Below, piece after piece: positions 1-5,409 of a stretch of DNA of 5,409 nucleotides. Source of the stretch: Planctomycetota bacterium (GTDB taxonomy: Bacteria > Planctomycetota > Planctomycetia > Isosphaerales > Isosphaeraceae); contig JAKAUH010000256.1 of the NCBI GenBank assembly GCA_021818605.1, forward strand, positions 1-5,409, in the 5' to 3' direction. Position numbers and translations under genes: made by a program. The notes beneath the pieces are model-generated. The model was not told the origin of the DNA and searched no databases. It saw only the letters and a list, made by a program, of their open reading frames with translations. Numbering within the stretch: position 1 is the first letter of the stretch; every line of letters begins with the position of its first letter.

Positions 1-172
1 CGCCTGTGAGCGACGCAAAAGTCATGCGCTCTAGTACACAATGACTTGTGGCGCCACCAAATTCGCGCACGCGACTTCCGGATGAACCAGTCGAGCGCCG
101 CGATGATCGAGGATGCCCGCCAGCGCCGTCGAGCCCCGTCCAGCCGATCGATCGATCTGTCGGGCCCGTGGA
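1..172. other. Intergenic region downstream of the phosphoesterase gene; no gene supported
   Basis: No reading frame here has a recognisable product. Frames on the minus strand stay open by GC bias only. Small symmetrical elements are present: GTGGCGCCAC, a perfect 10-bp palindrome at 48-57; (GATC)x3 at 146-157; and CGGGCCCG at 161-168, just after the phosphoesterase stop. Confidence 0.5.
17..49 (-). terminator. Weak terminator-like inverted repeat
   Basis: AAGTCAT (19-25) and ATGACTT (41-47) are a perfect 7-bp inverted repeat with a 15-nt loop. Read on the minus strand the stem ends in ACTTTTGCG, so there is a short T-run. The stem is AT-rich and the T-run only four long, 126 nt after the phosphoesterase stop, so this is a weak candidate for the end of that transcript. 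Confidence 0.25.
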
Positions 173-1672
173 TCAGGGAGAAGTCCCTCGCTTGCGCGAC
201 CGGCTCGGATGGCTTGCGCCCTTTCGGCTCGGTTTCCTCCGCGTCGTTCCGGGTGTACGGCCGTGGCACCATCGGATGAAGTCGGAAGCCTCGCCCTGCG
301 CCATGTGCATATGGGCATGAAAATGCCTGCCGGGATGCAGGGTCCTCATCATCCCGTGGACGCCCATCAGCATGTCGGCCTGGGTGGCGTCCATCGGCTG
401 GTTGGCGGGATAGGCGGGATCGTCCTTCGACGTGGCCGCCGGCGTGACGACTGCGCGCGGAAGCGTCTGCGGCGTATCGCCGCGAGGCGCCTCCAATTCC
501 GCGAAGAGGCCGTCGAACGGCTGCGCCGATGCGTCGCGGCGCGTGAGGAATTCCGGCAGGCCCCAGAGCGATTTCAGGGTCGCCAGCACCGAGGTGTGCT
601 GGTAGCGGGTCGAGTCCACCTTCCCCTTCGCGACCCACGGCGAGGCGATCACCGCCGGCACGCGGAACCCCAGGCGATCGAACGCGAACTTCGGAATCCA
701 CGACGCCGTGTCGCCCGGCGGCGGCGAGTTGATGCCGTCGGGGTTCGGCACGCCATTGGACGGCGGAATCACATGGTCATAAAACCCGCCATGTTCGTCG
801 TAGATGACGATCAGGGCGCTCTTGTCCCAGACCTCCGAGTTCGCCCGGAGCGCCTCATACACATCGGCGACGAGGTTGTCTCCGTAGCGCGCGTCCTGGG
901 GCGCGTGCTGCGAGTTGGCGGGCTGATCCTTGTTGAAGAATCGCGGGATGATGAACGAATAGCTGGGCAGCGCGCCGGATTCCACGTCCGCCGCGAACGA
1001 GCTGAACTCGCGGAAGGCGTCCGCCTGGTTGCTTACCTGCGAGAACTCGCGCACCTCGTTCTGGTCGAAGTCGTAGGTGGCCCAGGAGTAGTCGGCGTCC
1101 TGCAGGTTGTTGTAGATGGTTCGGACGTCGAAGATGCGCGACCAGTCGTTATGGACATAGCCGACCGACGTCGCCGCGTGCATGTAGAGCCGGTTGGGCT
1201 GGGTCGGGCCGGGGACCTCGGAATACCAGTTGTCGCAGACGCAGAAGGCGTCGGCCAGGGCGTCGATGGAGGGCAGCCGGCCCGGGGCGAACGACTCCAT
1301 CACCACGCGGATCTCCTCCGGAGTCGGATTCCGGACCCGGTCGGCGAAGACCAGTTCGTTGCGGTAGTTCCGGACGAAGCCGTTGTTCCGCGCGGGTGAG
1401 CCAGGGCCGGGTCCCCGGGCGTTGTCGTACTCCTGCCACTGCGCGTCCGCGAACGAGTGGCCCGGCCCTTCGCCGATCGGGACGGCGAACGGTGCGCCGT
1501 TGCTCACGTAATACGACGGGTTCGCGTCGGAGACGGGCGCAGTCGGTTCGAGGAGATTGGACTCGTCGCCCCGCAGACCGGCGACGCCGGCGCGGTAGCC
1601 GAAGATGTGGTCGAATGAGCGATTCTCCAGCATCAGCACGACGACGTGCTCGATCCGCTTTTGGCCGGGCAT
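173..1672 (-). CDS. Phosphoesterase family protein (phospholipase C / acid phosphatase type)
   Basis: A complete 499-residue protein of the alkaline-phosphatase-like phosphoesterase family (Pfam PF04185), which cleaves phosphate esters such as phospholipid head groups with metal help. Motifs in order: IEHVVVLMLENRSFDHIFGY at 7-26, GPTQPNR at 155-161, YDEHGGFYDH at 291-300, GFRVPAVIASPW at 335-346 and RYQHTSV at 357-362. By analogy with Francisella AcpA and Pseudomonas PlcH, E16-N17 and D292-E293 are the likely metal ligands and T157 the likely nucleophile. The substrate cannot be told. Many relatives are exported by Tat, but this one begins directly in the catalytic core with no signal peptide, so it is probably cytoplasmic unless secreted another way. 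Unlike the catalytic core, the C-terminus is unusual: a His-rich patch (HFHAHMHM, 450-457), then EASDFIR, then about 30 Arg/Lys/Ser/Pro-rich residues. It probably has its own promoter, 123 nt downstream of the DUF1559 gene. Confidence 0.93.
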   Translation of the reverse strand: MPGQKRIEHVVVLMLENRSFDHIFGYRAGVAGLRGDESNLLEPTAPVSDANPSYYVSNGAPFAVPIGEGPGHSFADAQWQEYDNARGPGPGSPARNNGFVRNYRNELVFADRVRNPTPEEIRVVMESFAPGRLPSIDALADAFCVCDNWYSEVPGPTQPNRLYMHAATSVGYVHNDWSRIFDVRTIYNNLQDADYSWATYDFDQNEVREFSQVSNQADAFREFSSFAADVESGALPSYSFIIPRFFNKDQPANSQHAPQDARYGDNLVADVYEALRANSEVWDKSALIVIYDEHGGFYDHVIPPSNGVPNPDGINSPPPGDTASWIPKFAFDRLGFRVPAVIASPWVAKGKVDSTRYQHTSVLATLKSLWGLPEFLTRRDASAQPFDGLFAELEAPRGDTPQTLPRAVVTPAATSKDDPAYPANQPMDATQADMLMGVHGMMRTLHPGRHFHAHMHMAQGEASDFIRWCHGRTPGTTRRKPSRKGASHPSRSRKRGTSP

Positions 1673-1678
1673 GGGATG

Positions 1679-1683
1679 TCCTC
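1679..1683 (-). promoter_or_regulatory. Ribosome binding site (GAGGA) for the phosphoesterase gene
   Basis: Minus-strand GAGGACATCCCATG places GAGGA 6 nt before the ATG at 1672, supporting that start. In-frame codons upstream are open but encode low-complexity Pro/Gly/Thr sequence from the pentamer repeat and no signal peptide. Confidence 0.65.
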
Positions 1684-1699
1684 GTTGATCCGTCGGCGC

Positions 1700-1734
1700 G
1701 GCCGGTCCGGTCCGGTCCGGTCCGGGGACCGGCC
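1700..1734 (-). repeat. CCGGT pentamer tandem repeat forming a hairpin in the predicted leader of the phosphoesterase gene
   Basis: On the + strand, 1702-1725 is 4.8 perfect copies of CCGGT. The flanks make it foldable: GGCCGGTCC at 1700-1708 pairs perfectly with GGACCGGCC at 1726-1734 (9 bp, 17-nt loop made of the repeats themselves), and shifted registers of the repeat can pair with the same arm. It lies between the candidate -10 and the ribosome site, so the copy number could alter leader structure. A regulatory role is inference; the repeat and inverted repeat are direct observations. Confidence 0.6.
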
Positions 1735-1749
1735 TGGCCGATGGGGAAA

Positions 1750-1758
1750 CTTATACCA
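1750..1758 (-). promoter_or_regulatory. Candidate extended -10 promoter for the phosphoesterase gene
   Basis: The minus strand reads TGGTATAAG, matching the extended -10 form TGnTATAAT at all but the last base. It stands out in a very GC-rich spacer. The -35 region 17 nt upstream (TCGTCC) is poor, as is usual for extended -10 promoters. A start near 1743 would give a leader of about 70 nt ending at the ATG at 1672. Based on consensus only; planctomycete promoters are poorly described. Confidence 0.4.
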
Positions 1759-1763
1759 GAACC

Positions 1764-1792
1764 GTCCGGCCGGGACGAGGTGCCGGCCGGAC
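1764..1792 (-). terminator. GC-rich hairpin just after the DUF1559 stop codon, possible terminator without T-run
   Basis: GTCCGGCCGG at 1764-1773 and CCGGCCGGAC at 1783-1792 are perfect 10-bp inverted repeats around a 9-nt loop. The hairpin begins three bases after the end of the stop codon. On the minus strand it is followed by GGTTCTGG rather than a T-run, so it does not meet the classical intrinsic terminator pattern. It could still end or stabilise the DUF1559 transcript. Confidence 0.4.
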
Positions 1793-1795
1793 CGA

Positions 1796-2815
1796 TCAAT
1801 AGTTATTTTGTCCGATCACCTCGCCGGCCGAGATCGTGCTGAGGCTGACCCAGGTTCGGGCGTTGATGGAATCCTTGATGAAGTGGACCGAGCCGTCGCC
1901 GAGCAGGGAGTTGACCCCGCCGGGGTGCCGGCTGCGGGCGCCCTGGAACGCGTCGTACCAGGGGTAGGGGACGACTCCGCAAGGGAGCGCGGGCTCGGGC
2001 TGGCAGCCGGTCCCGATCTGGTCGCCGCCGCTCCCGGGCGGCCAGGTCACCCCGTAGTAGTCGGTGGTTCCGTTGGGCGTGAAGCGGGTCATGAACTGGG
2101 CGGTGGGCGCCCAGATCAGGCCCCGCGAGTCGCCGTTACTTCCCTGGATCACCTCGGCCATGAACACGGTCGAGCTCGTGCCGTCGGTGATCGCCGCCAG
2201 TCGGACCGCGGTGTGGCCGAACGGCGATGCGAAGAACCTCACGGGCAGGTTCTGCGTCGGCGTGCCGGCCACGCGGTTCTGCTGCGCCCATTGCGTGTTC
2301 CCCCAGCTCACCACGTAGTTTCCCCGGGTCTGCGTGATCGTCGGCGCCCCGGGGAAGAGCGAAAGCACGTACAGCCGGTCGTTGTCGCTGGGACACTGGA
2401 AGAGCCCGATCTTGGCCTGCATCACGGTCGAGTTGACCGACCAGCCGAGCGGAAGCCCGCCCGGCGAGGGGCCCTCGACGCCGACGGCGAAGTTGAAGGC
2501 GTTGTACAGCGGCTGCTGTTCGTACTGGGGGAGCATCAGCGCGAACCAGGGCGTGTCCTGGACGCCCATGAGCATGCCGGGCAGGGGAATTCCGGGCAGC
2601 GGCTTCCAGATCCGCCCGGGAGGCAAAAGGTTGTAGATCTCGTTGTAATTGTGGATGGCCAGGCCCATCTGCTTCATGTTGTTGGTGCACTGGATGCGAC
2701 GGGCGGCCTCGCGGGCCGCCTGCACGGCGGGGAGCAAAAGCGCGATCAGGATGGCGATGATCGCGATGACGACCAGGAGCTCGATCAGGGTGAATCCGGC
2801 ACGTCTCGTCGACAT
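1796..2815 (-). CDS. DUF1559 family prepilin-like protein with H-X9-DG motif
   Basis: A complete 339-residue protein. It opens with a short basic leader (MSTRRAG), then the type III prepilin-peptidase site between G7 and F8, with Glu at mature position 5 (GFTLIELLVVIAIIAIL). One hydrophobic helix (about 9-29) runs into the family-typical VQAAREAARRIQCTNNMKQMG (split here as VQAAREAARR, residues 31-40, and CTNNMKQMG, 43-51). A CPSD motif lies at 141-144, a DGTSSTVFMAE segment at 211-221, and H297 followed after exactly nine residues by D307-G308, the H-X9-DG signature, near the C-terminus. Such proteins are expected to be cleaved and methylated by a prepilin peptidase and held in the inner membrane, or assembled into pseudopilus-like structures; the true role of the family is unsettled. 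Length and motif order are normal for the family. Planctomycete genomes carry many paralogues, so its place behind a kinase gene may have no functional meaning. Stop is TGA at 1798-1796. Confidence 0.95.
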   Translation of the reverse strand: MSTRRAGFTLIELLVVIAIIAILIALLLPAVQAAREAARRIQCTNNMKQMGLAIHNYNEIYNLLPPGRIWKPLPGIPLPGMLMGVQDTPWFALMLPQYEQQPLYNAFNFAVGVEGPSPGGLPLGWSVNSTVMQAKIGLFQCPSDNDRLYVLSLFPGAPTITQTRGNYVVSWGNTQWAQQNRVAGTPTQNLPVRFFASPFGHTAVRLAAITDGTSSTVFMAEVIQGSNGDSRGLIWAPTAQFMTRFTPNGTTDYYGVTWPPGSGGDQIGTGCQPEPALPCGVVPYPWYDAFQGARSRHPGGVNSLLGDGSVHFIKDSINARTWVSLSTISAGEVIGQNNY

Positions 2816-2901
2816 GGCTCCACCTCCACATTGGCCCCAGCGGCGTCGGTAGGTTCGGGATATCAGGGCTCTGCCATCTCCTGGGCCAGAGGGCTCTGTG
2901 G
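2816..2901 (-). other. 86-nt spacer between the WD40 gene and the DUF1559 gene, with a 9-bp direct repeat
   Basis: The spacer carries two copies of AGGGCTCTG (+ strand, 2865-2873 and 2890-2898), 25 bp apart. Between them an imperfect stem is possible (CTCTG at 2869-2873 with CAGAG at 2887-2891), but there is no T-run on the minus strand, so it is not a convincing terminator. I see no good -35/-10 pair. The DUF1559 gene could be transcribed by read-through from the kinase gene or from a promoter that does not resemble the sigma-70 consensus. Confidence 0.4.
2823..2827 (-). promoter_or_regulatory. Strong ribosome binding site (GGAGG) for the DUF1559 gene
   Basis: Minus-strand GTGGAGGTGGAGCCATG places a perfect GGAGG 7 nt upstream of the ATG at 2815. 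This fixes the start. The frame is open far upstream, into the WD40 gene, but only this ATG puts the prepilin signal at the N-terminus. Confidence 0.8.
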
Positions 2902-5409
2902 CTACGGCAAGCTCCCGGGCTGGCTGGCCGGTCCCAGCTCGTGGGGATACCTCGCCCGGAGCGTCTTCCACGCCGCGGCCAGATTCTCGGGGGTCAGCGG
3001 CGCGGGGGCTCCGGTCGAATCGATGCGTTCTCCGGAGAGAACCTGGGTCAGCAGGACGAGGTCGGTGACGGGCCGCGGGTCGCGCCGGAGCCGCCGGAAC
3101 CGGACGGCGCCGTCCATGCCCGTCGAGGCGATCCAGTCGACGCCTGGTCCGAACCGCGCCTCCAGGACCGGGCCCCTGTGTCGGAGCGGCAGGCCGATCG
3201 GGGCGCCGGTCTCGGCGTCCCAGATGCCGGCCGTACCGTCGAAGCTCGAGGTCACGAGGAAGCGGCCGTCGGGGCTGAACGAAACGTGGAAGACCGAGCC
3301 GTGGTGAACGACTGGCGCGGAGTACGGCTCGCCCGTCCGGGCATCCCAGACCCGCGCTGTCCCGATCGTGCTGGCGGTCGCGACCAGCCGCCCGTCCGGG
3401 CTGAAGGCGGCCTCGGACAGGGAGCCCTTGTGGACCATCGGGGGCGTGATCGGGGCGCCGGTCTCGGCCTCCCAGACGCGCGCCGTCCCGTCCTGGCTCG
3501 AGGTGACGACGCGGCGTCCGTCCGGCGCGAAGCCGGCGAAGTACACGATCGCCTGGTGCCGGAGCGGAGGCCCGACCTTGCGGCCGGTCGTCGCGTCCCA
3601 GACCTGGGCGGTGGAGTCGTTGCTCGCGGTGATCAGCCGGCGGCCATCGGGGCTGAACTCGGCGTGGCGGACGTTGCTCTCGTGCCTCAGGGGTGGGAGC
3701 GCGGTCCGGCCGGTGTCGGTGTCCCAGACTCGTGCGGCGCCGTCCTCCGCGGAGGTCACGAGGAAGCGGCCGTCGGGGCTGAAGGCGAGGTGATGGACCG
3801 GCGCTTCGTGGCGCAGCGGCGGCGTGATCGGCCGGCCGGTGCTCGCGTCCCAGACCCGCGCCGTGTCGTCCCAGCTCCCCGTCGCGACCTTCCGGCCGTC
3901 CGGGCTGAAGGCGACCCAGCTCACGCTTTTGGCGTGCTCGAGCGGGGGCGTGACCGGCCGTCCCGTCGCGACATCCCAGACCCGGCCAGTCCCCGATGTC
4001 GAACCGGTCGCCAGCCGACGGCCGTCGGCGCTCACCGCCAGCTCGACGCCCGATCCGTCCAGCGTCAGCGATCGAGGCCCCGGGTCGAGCGCCGAGGTAT
4101 CCCACACGCGGGCCATCCGGTCCTCGCTGGCCGTGAGCAGCCGACGGCCGTCGGGCGCGAACCGCGCGGACCAGATCGGACCATTGTGCCGCAGCGGCGG
4201 GGCGGCGGGTTCTCCGGTGGCCGCGTCCCAGAGCCGCGCCGTCCCGTCGAGGCACCCAGTCAAGACTCTCGTCCCGTCGGGGCTGAAGGCGGCCGTGCGG
4301 ACGATCCCCTCGTGCTTCAGCGGGCCGGACAGCGGCCGGCCGGTCTCGGCGTCCCAGACCCGCGCCGTGCCGTCCCAGCTCGCGGTGACGATCCTGCGGC
4401 CGTCGGCGCTGTACTCGGCGTCGAGCACGATGAAGGCGTGGCTCAATGGCGGGGTCGCGGGGCGGCCGGTGGCGGCGTCCCAGACCCTGGCGGTGTTATC
4501 CCACCCCGCGGTGACGACGCGACGGCCGTCGGGCCGGAAGGCCACGTGGCAGACGGCACGTTCGTGCCGGAGCGGGGGCGTGCGGGGTGCGCCGGTCTCG
4601 GCGTCCCAGACCCGCGCCGTCCCGTCCTCGCTGGCGGTGGCCACGCTCCGGCCGTCCGCGCTGAAGGCGACGTGCCCGACGCGGTAGGCGTGCTTCAGCG
4701 CCGGGGTGACGGGCCGTCCCGTGGCGGCGTCCCAGACGCGCGCCGTGCCGTCCCAGCCGGCGGTGGCCACGCGCGAGCCGTCGGGGCTAAAAGTCGCGAA
4801 CGGGACGCCGTGCTCATGCCGGAGTGGGGGGACGAGCAGGCGGCCCGTCCGCACGTCCCAGATCCGCGCGGATCCATCCCGGCCGGCGCTCAGGACTCGC
4901 CTGCCGTCGGGGCTGAATTCCACGTGGTCCACGAACTCTCCGTGGTCGAGGATTCGCACCACCGGGACCGTGGCCGAGAGGTTCCAGATCCGGACCTTCC
5001 CATCGGAGCAGGCGGTCACGACCGAGCGGCCCGCGCGGTCGTAGGCCGCCGCGGTGACCATTCCGCCGTGGGGACACAGCGCGACGATCCTCGGCGCCTC
5101 GGCCAGCGCGGAGCCCAGCCGGAGCCGGTGCGCCTCCTCGCGGACCGGATCGCCCTGGTCGAGATGCAGCGCCTCGCCCAGCCGGGGCAACGCCCGCAGC
5201 AGGTCGCCATCCTGGAAGCGGTCGGCCGCCAGCCCGACATTCATCGCGACGAGCCTCCGGCGACTCTCCTCCGCCCGGATGCTCGAACGATAGGCGAGGA
5301 CCATCGAGCCGATTGTCAGCGCCGCGAACAGCACGAGCACCGCGGCCGCCAGGCCCGCCACCAGGGGATTGCGCCGGACCCACCTCCCCAGACGCTCGAC
5401 GGGTCCGAT
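2902..5409 (-). CDS. WD40-repeat sensor/scaffold half of a membrane-anchored Ser/Thr protein kinase (5' end outside window)
   Basis: The frame is open from the TAG stop at 2904-2902 to the window edge, giving 835 visible residues (numbered here from the codon at 5409). Residues 1-15 form a basic juxtamembrane stretch (PVERLGRWVRRNP). Residues 16-40 are one hydrophobic membrane helix, 56-113 a TPR-like helical linker (QDGDLLRALPRLGEALHLD), 114-785 sixteen WD40 units, and 786-835 a tail with DLVLLTQVLSGERID. From knowledge of planctomycete proteins, this juxtamembrane-helix-linker-WD40-tail order is typical of the part that follows a cytoplasmic Hanks-type kinase domain. The kinase itself is not visible, so that part is inference. 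The WD40 part would then sit across the membrane from the kinase and bind proteins or ligands. The GTG at 5361 can be read as a start, but it lies inside the membrane helix, has no clear ribosome site, and is preceded by 16 open in-frame codons that match the family, so I reject it. The alternative is a kinase-less membrane WD40 protein. No frameshift is seen. Confidence 0.88.
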   Translation of the reverse strand: MGPVERLGRWVRRNPLVAGLAAAVLVLFAALTIGSMVLAYRSSIRAEESRRRLVAMNVGLAADRFQDGDLLRALPRLGEALHLDQGDPVREEAHRLRLGSALAEAPRIVALCPHGGMVTAAAYDRAGRSVVTACSDGKVRIWNLSATVPVVRILDHGEFVDHVEFSPDGRRVLSAGRDGSARIWDVRTGRLLVPPLRHEHGVPFATFSPDGSRVATAGWDGTARVWDAATGRPVTPALKHAYRVGHVAFSADGRSVATASEDGTARVWDAETGAPRTPPLRHERAVCHVAFRPDGRRVVTAGWDNTARVWDAATGRPATPPLSHAFIVLDAEYSADGRRIVTASWDGTARVWDAETGRPLSGPLKHEGIVRTAAFSPDGTRVLTGCLDGTARLWDAATGEPAAPPLRHNGPIWSARFAPDGRRLLTASEDRMARVWDTSALDPGPRSLTLDGSGVELAVSADGRRLATGSTSGTGRVWDVATGRPVTPPLEHAKSVSWVAFSPDGRKVATGSWDDTARVWDASTGRPITPPLRHEAPVHHLAFSPDGRFLVTSAEDGAARVWDTDTGRTALPPLRHESNVRHAEFSPDGRRLITASNDSTAQVWDATTGRKVGPPLRHQAIVYFAGFAPDGRRVVTSSQDGTARVWEAETGAPITPPMVHKGSLSEAAFSPDGRLVATASTIGTARVWDARTGEPYSAPVVHHGSVFHVSFSPDGRFLVTSSFDGTAGIWDAETGAPIGLPLRHRGPVLEARFGPGVDWIASTGMDGAVRFRRLRRDPRPVTDLVLLTQVLSGERIDSTGAPAPLTPENLAAAWKTLRARYPHELGPASQPGSLP
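3055..5070 (-). repeat. Sixteen tandem 126-bp units encoding 42-residue WD40 repeats
   Basis: The unit starts at a conserved His and reads roughly H-x3-V-x3-A-F-SPDGRRVVTAS-x-DGTARVWDA-x-TGRP-x-TPPLR. Unit 1 is 5070-4945, and each following unit begins exactly 126 bases lower, ending with unit 16 at 3180-3055. All sixteen fit 42 residues without insertion or deletion. Units 3-7 and 10-13 are the closest to consensus. Unit 1 is divergent (YDRAG, IWN). Unit 8 (4188-4063) loses the TGRP-x-TPPL end, and unit 9 (4062-3937) lacks the leading His. Unit 16 keeps only the DG core and has lost the terminal WD. At the DNA level the segment coding for WD is nearly the same word (gcgtcccagac on the + strand) in most units, so the repeats are still recognisable as nucleotide repeats. 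Each unit should supply one four-stranded propeller blade. Confidence 0.95.

Noticed and set aside
31..318. Minus-strand frame of 95 codons overlapping the phosphoesterase 3' end
   Set aside because: Overlaps the end of the phosphoesterase gene in another frame, has no ribosome site and no resemblance to a known family; probably chance in GC-rich DNA.
113..1399. Long + strand open frame of 428 codons
   Set aside because: It lies entirely antisense to the phosphoesterase gene, whose motifs are unmistakable. The product is Arg/Val/Gly-rich low-complexity sequence with no family resemblance, as expected from GC-rich antisense frames.
1149..1799. Minus-strand frame of 216 codons over the phosphoesterase start
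   Set aside because: Shifted-frame shadow of the phosphoesterase gene, Arg-rich, with no domain.
2865..2898. 9-bp direct repeat as target-site duplication of an insertion
   Set aside because: Only 16 bp separate the copies, so no element can lie between them; probably a chance or local duplication.
1646..3307. Long + strand open frame of 553 codons
   Set aside because: It crosses antisense through the DUF1559 gene and both spacers into the WD40 gene. It is Arg/Gly/Asp-rich, without recognisable domains or a ribosome site.
2816..4255. Upstream extension of the DUF1559 frame to an ATG at 4255
   Set aside because: The extension is a shifted-frame shadow of the WD40 repeats. The real start is the ATG at 2815, fixed by GGAGG and by the prepilin signal.
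3824..4687. + strand open frame of 287 codons with a 42-residue repeat (also 3368-3793)
   Set aside because: The apparent repeat protein (SQTRAVPS..RPSGLK) is the antisense mirror of the WD40 units; its periodicity is inherited from them.
3055..5070. Regular 126-bp repeat considered as a CRISPR-like or satellite array
   Set aside because: The repeat is coding throughout, in frame, and encodes the WD40 consensus; there are no conserved repeat/unique spacer blocks.

Overview
The window looks like chromosomal DNA of a planctomycete, probably from the high-GC Isosphaeraceae/Gemmataceae side of the phylum. Two gene types point there: a DUF1559 (prepilin-like, H-X9-DG) protein, and the membrane-anchored C-terminal half of a serine/threonine kinase with a WD40 array. 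Both are strongly associated with planctomycetes. The whole window is GC-rich, and all three supported genes are on the minus strand, so the gene order in transcription runs from right to left.

Right part (2902-5409): the 3' part of a large gene cut by the window edge. The visible protein has a juxtamembrane segment, one membrane helix, a short helical linker, sixteen 42-residue WD40 units with no length variation, and a short conserved-looking tail. The reading frame is open to the last base, so the GTG at 5361 is not a real start. The kinase domain, if present, lies beyond 5409.

Middle part (1796-2815): an 86-nt gap, then a complete 339-residue DUF1559 pseudopilin-like protein with a textbook prepilin N-terminus and a C-terminal H-X9-DG motif, behind a strong GGAGG ribosome binding site. 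A 123-nt spacer follows. It contains a 10-bp GC-rich hairpin just after the stop, an extended -10 promoter candidate, and a CCGGT pentamer tandem repeat that can fold into a 9-bp hairpin in the predicted leader of the next gene.

Left part (173-1672): a complete 499-residue phosphoesterase of the phospholipase C / acid phosphatase family without a signal peptide, and with an odd His-rich then Arg/Lys/Ser-rich C-terminus. Bases 1-172 hold no gene I can support, only small palindromes and a weak terminator-like inverted repeat.

The three genes are co-directional, but the spacers and the internal promoter/hairpin signals suggest at least the phosphoesterase is its own transcription unit. I see no shared pathway that the sequence proves. 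The most noteworthy items are the geometrically exact 16-unit WD40 array with a break at its midpoint and variable surface positions, and the pentamer-repeat leader of the phosphoesterase gene. I found no clear evidence of a wholly new system, mobile element, CRISPR array or RNA gene.
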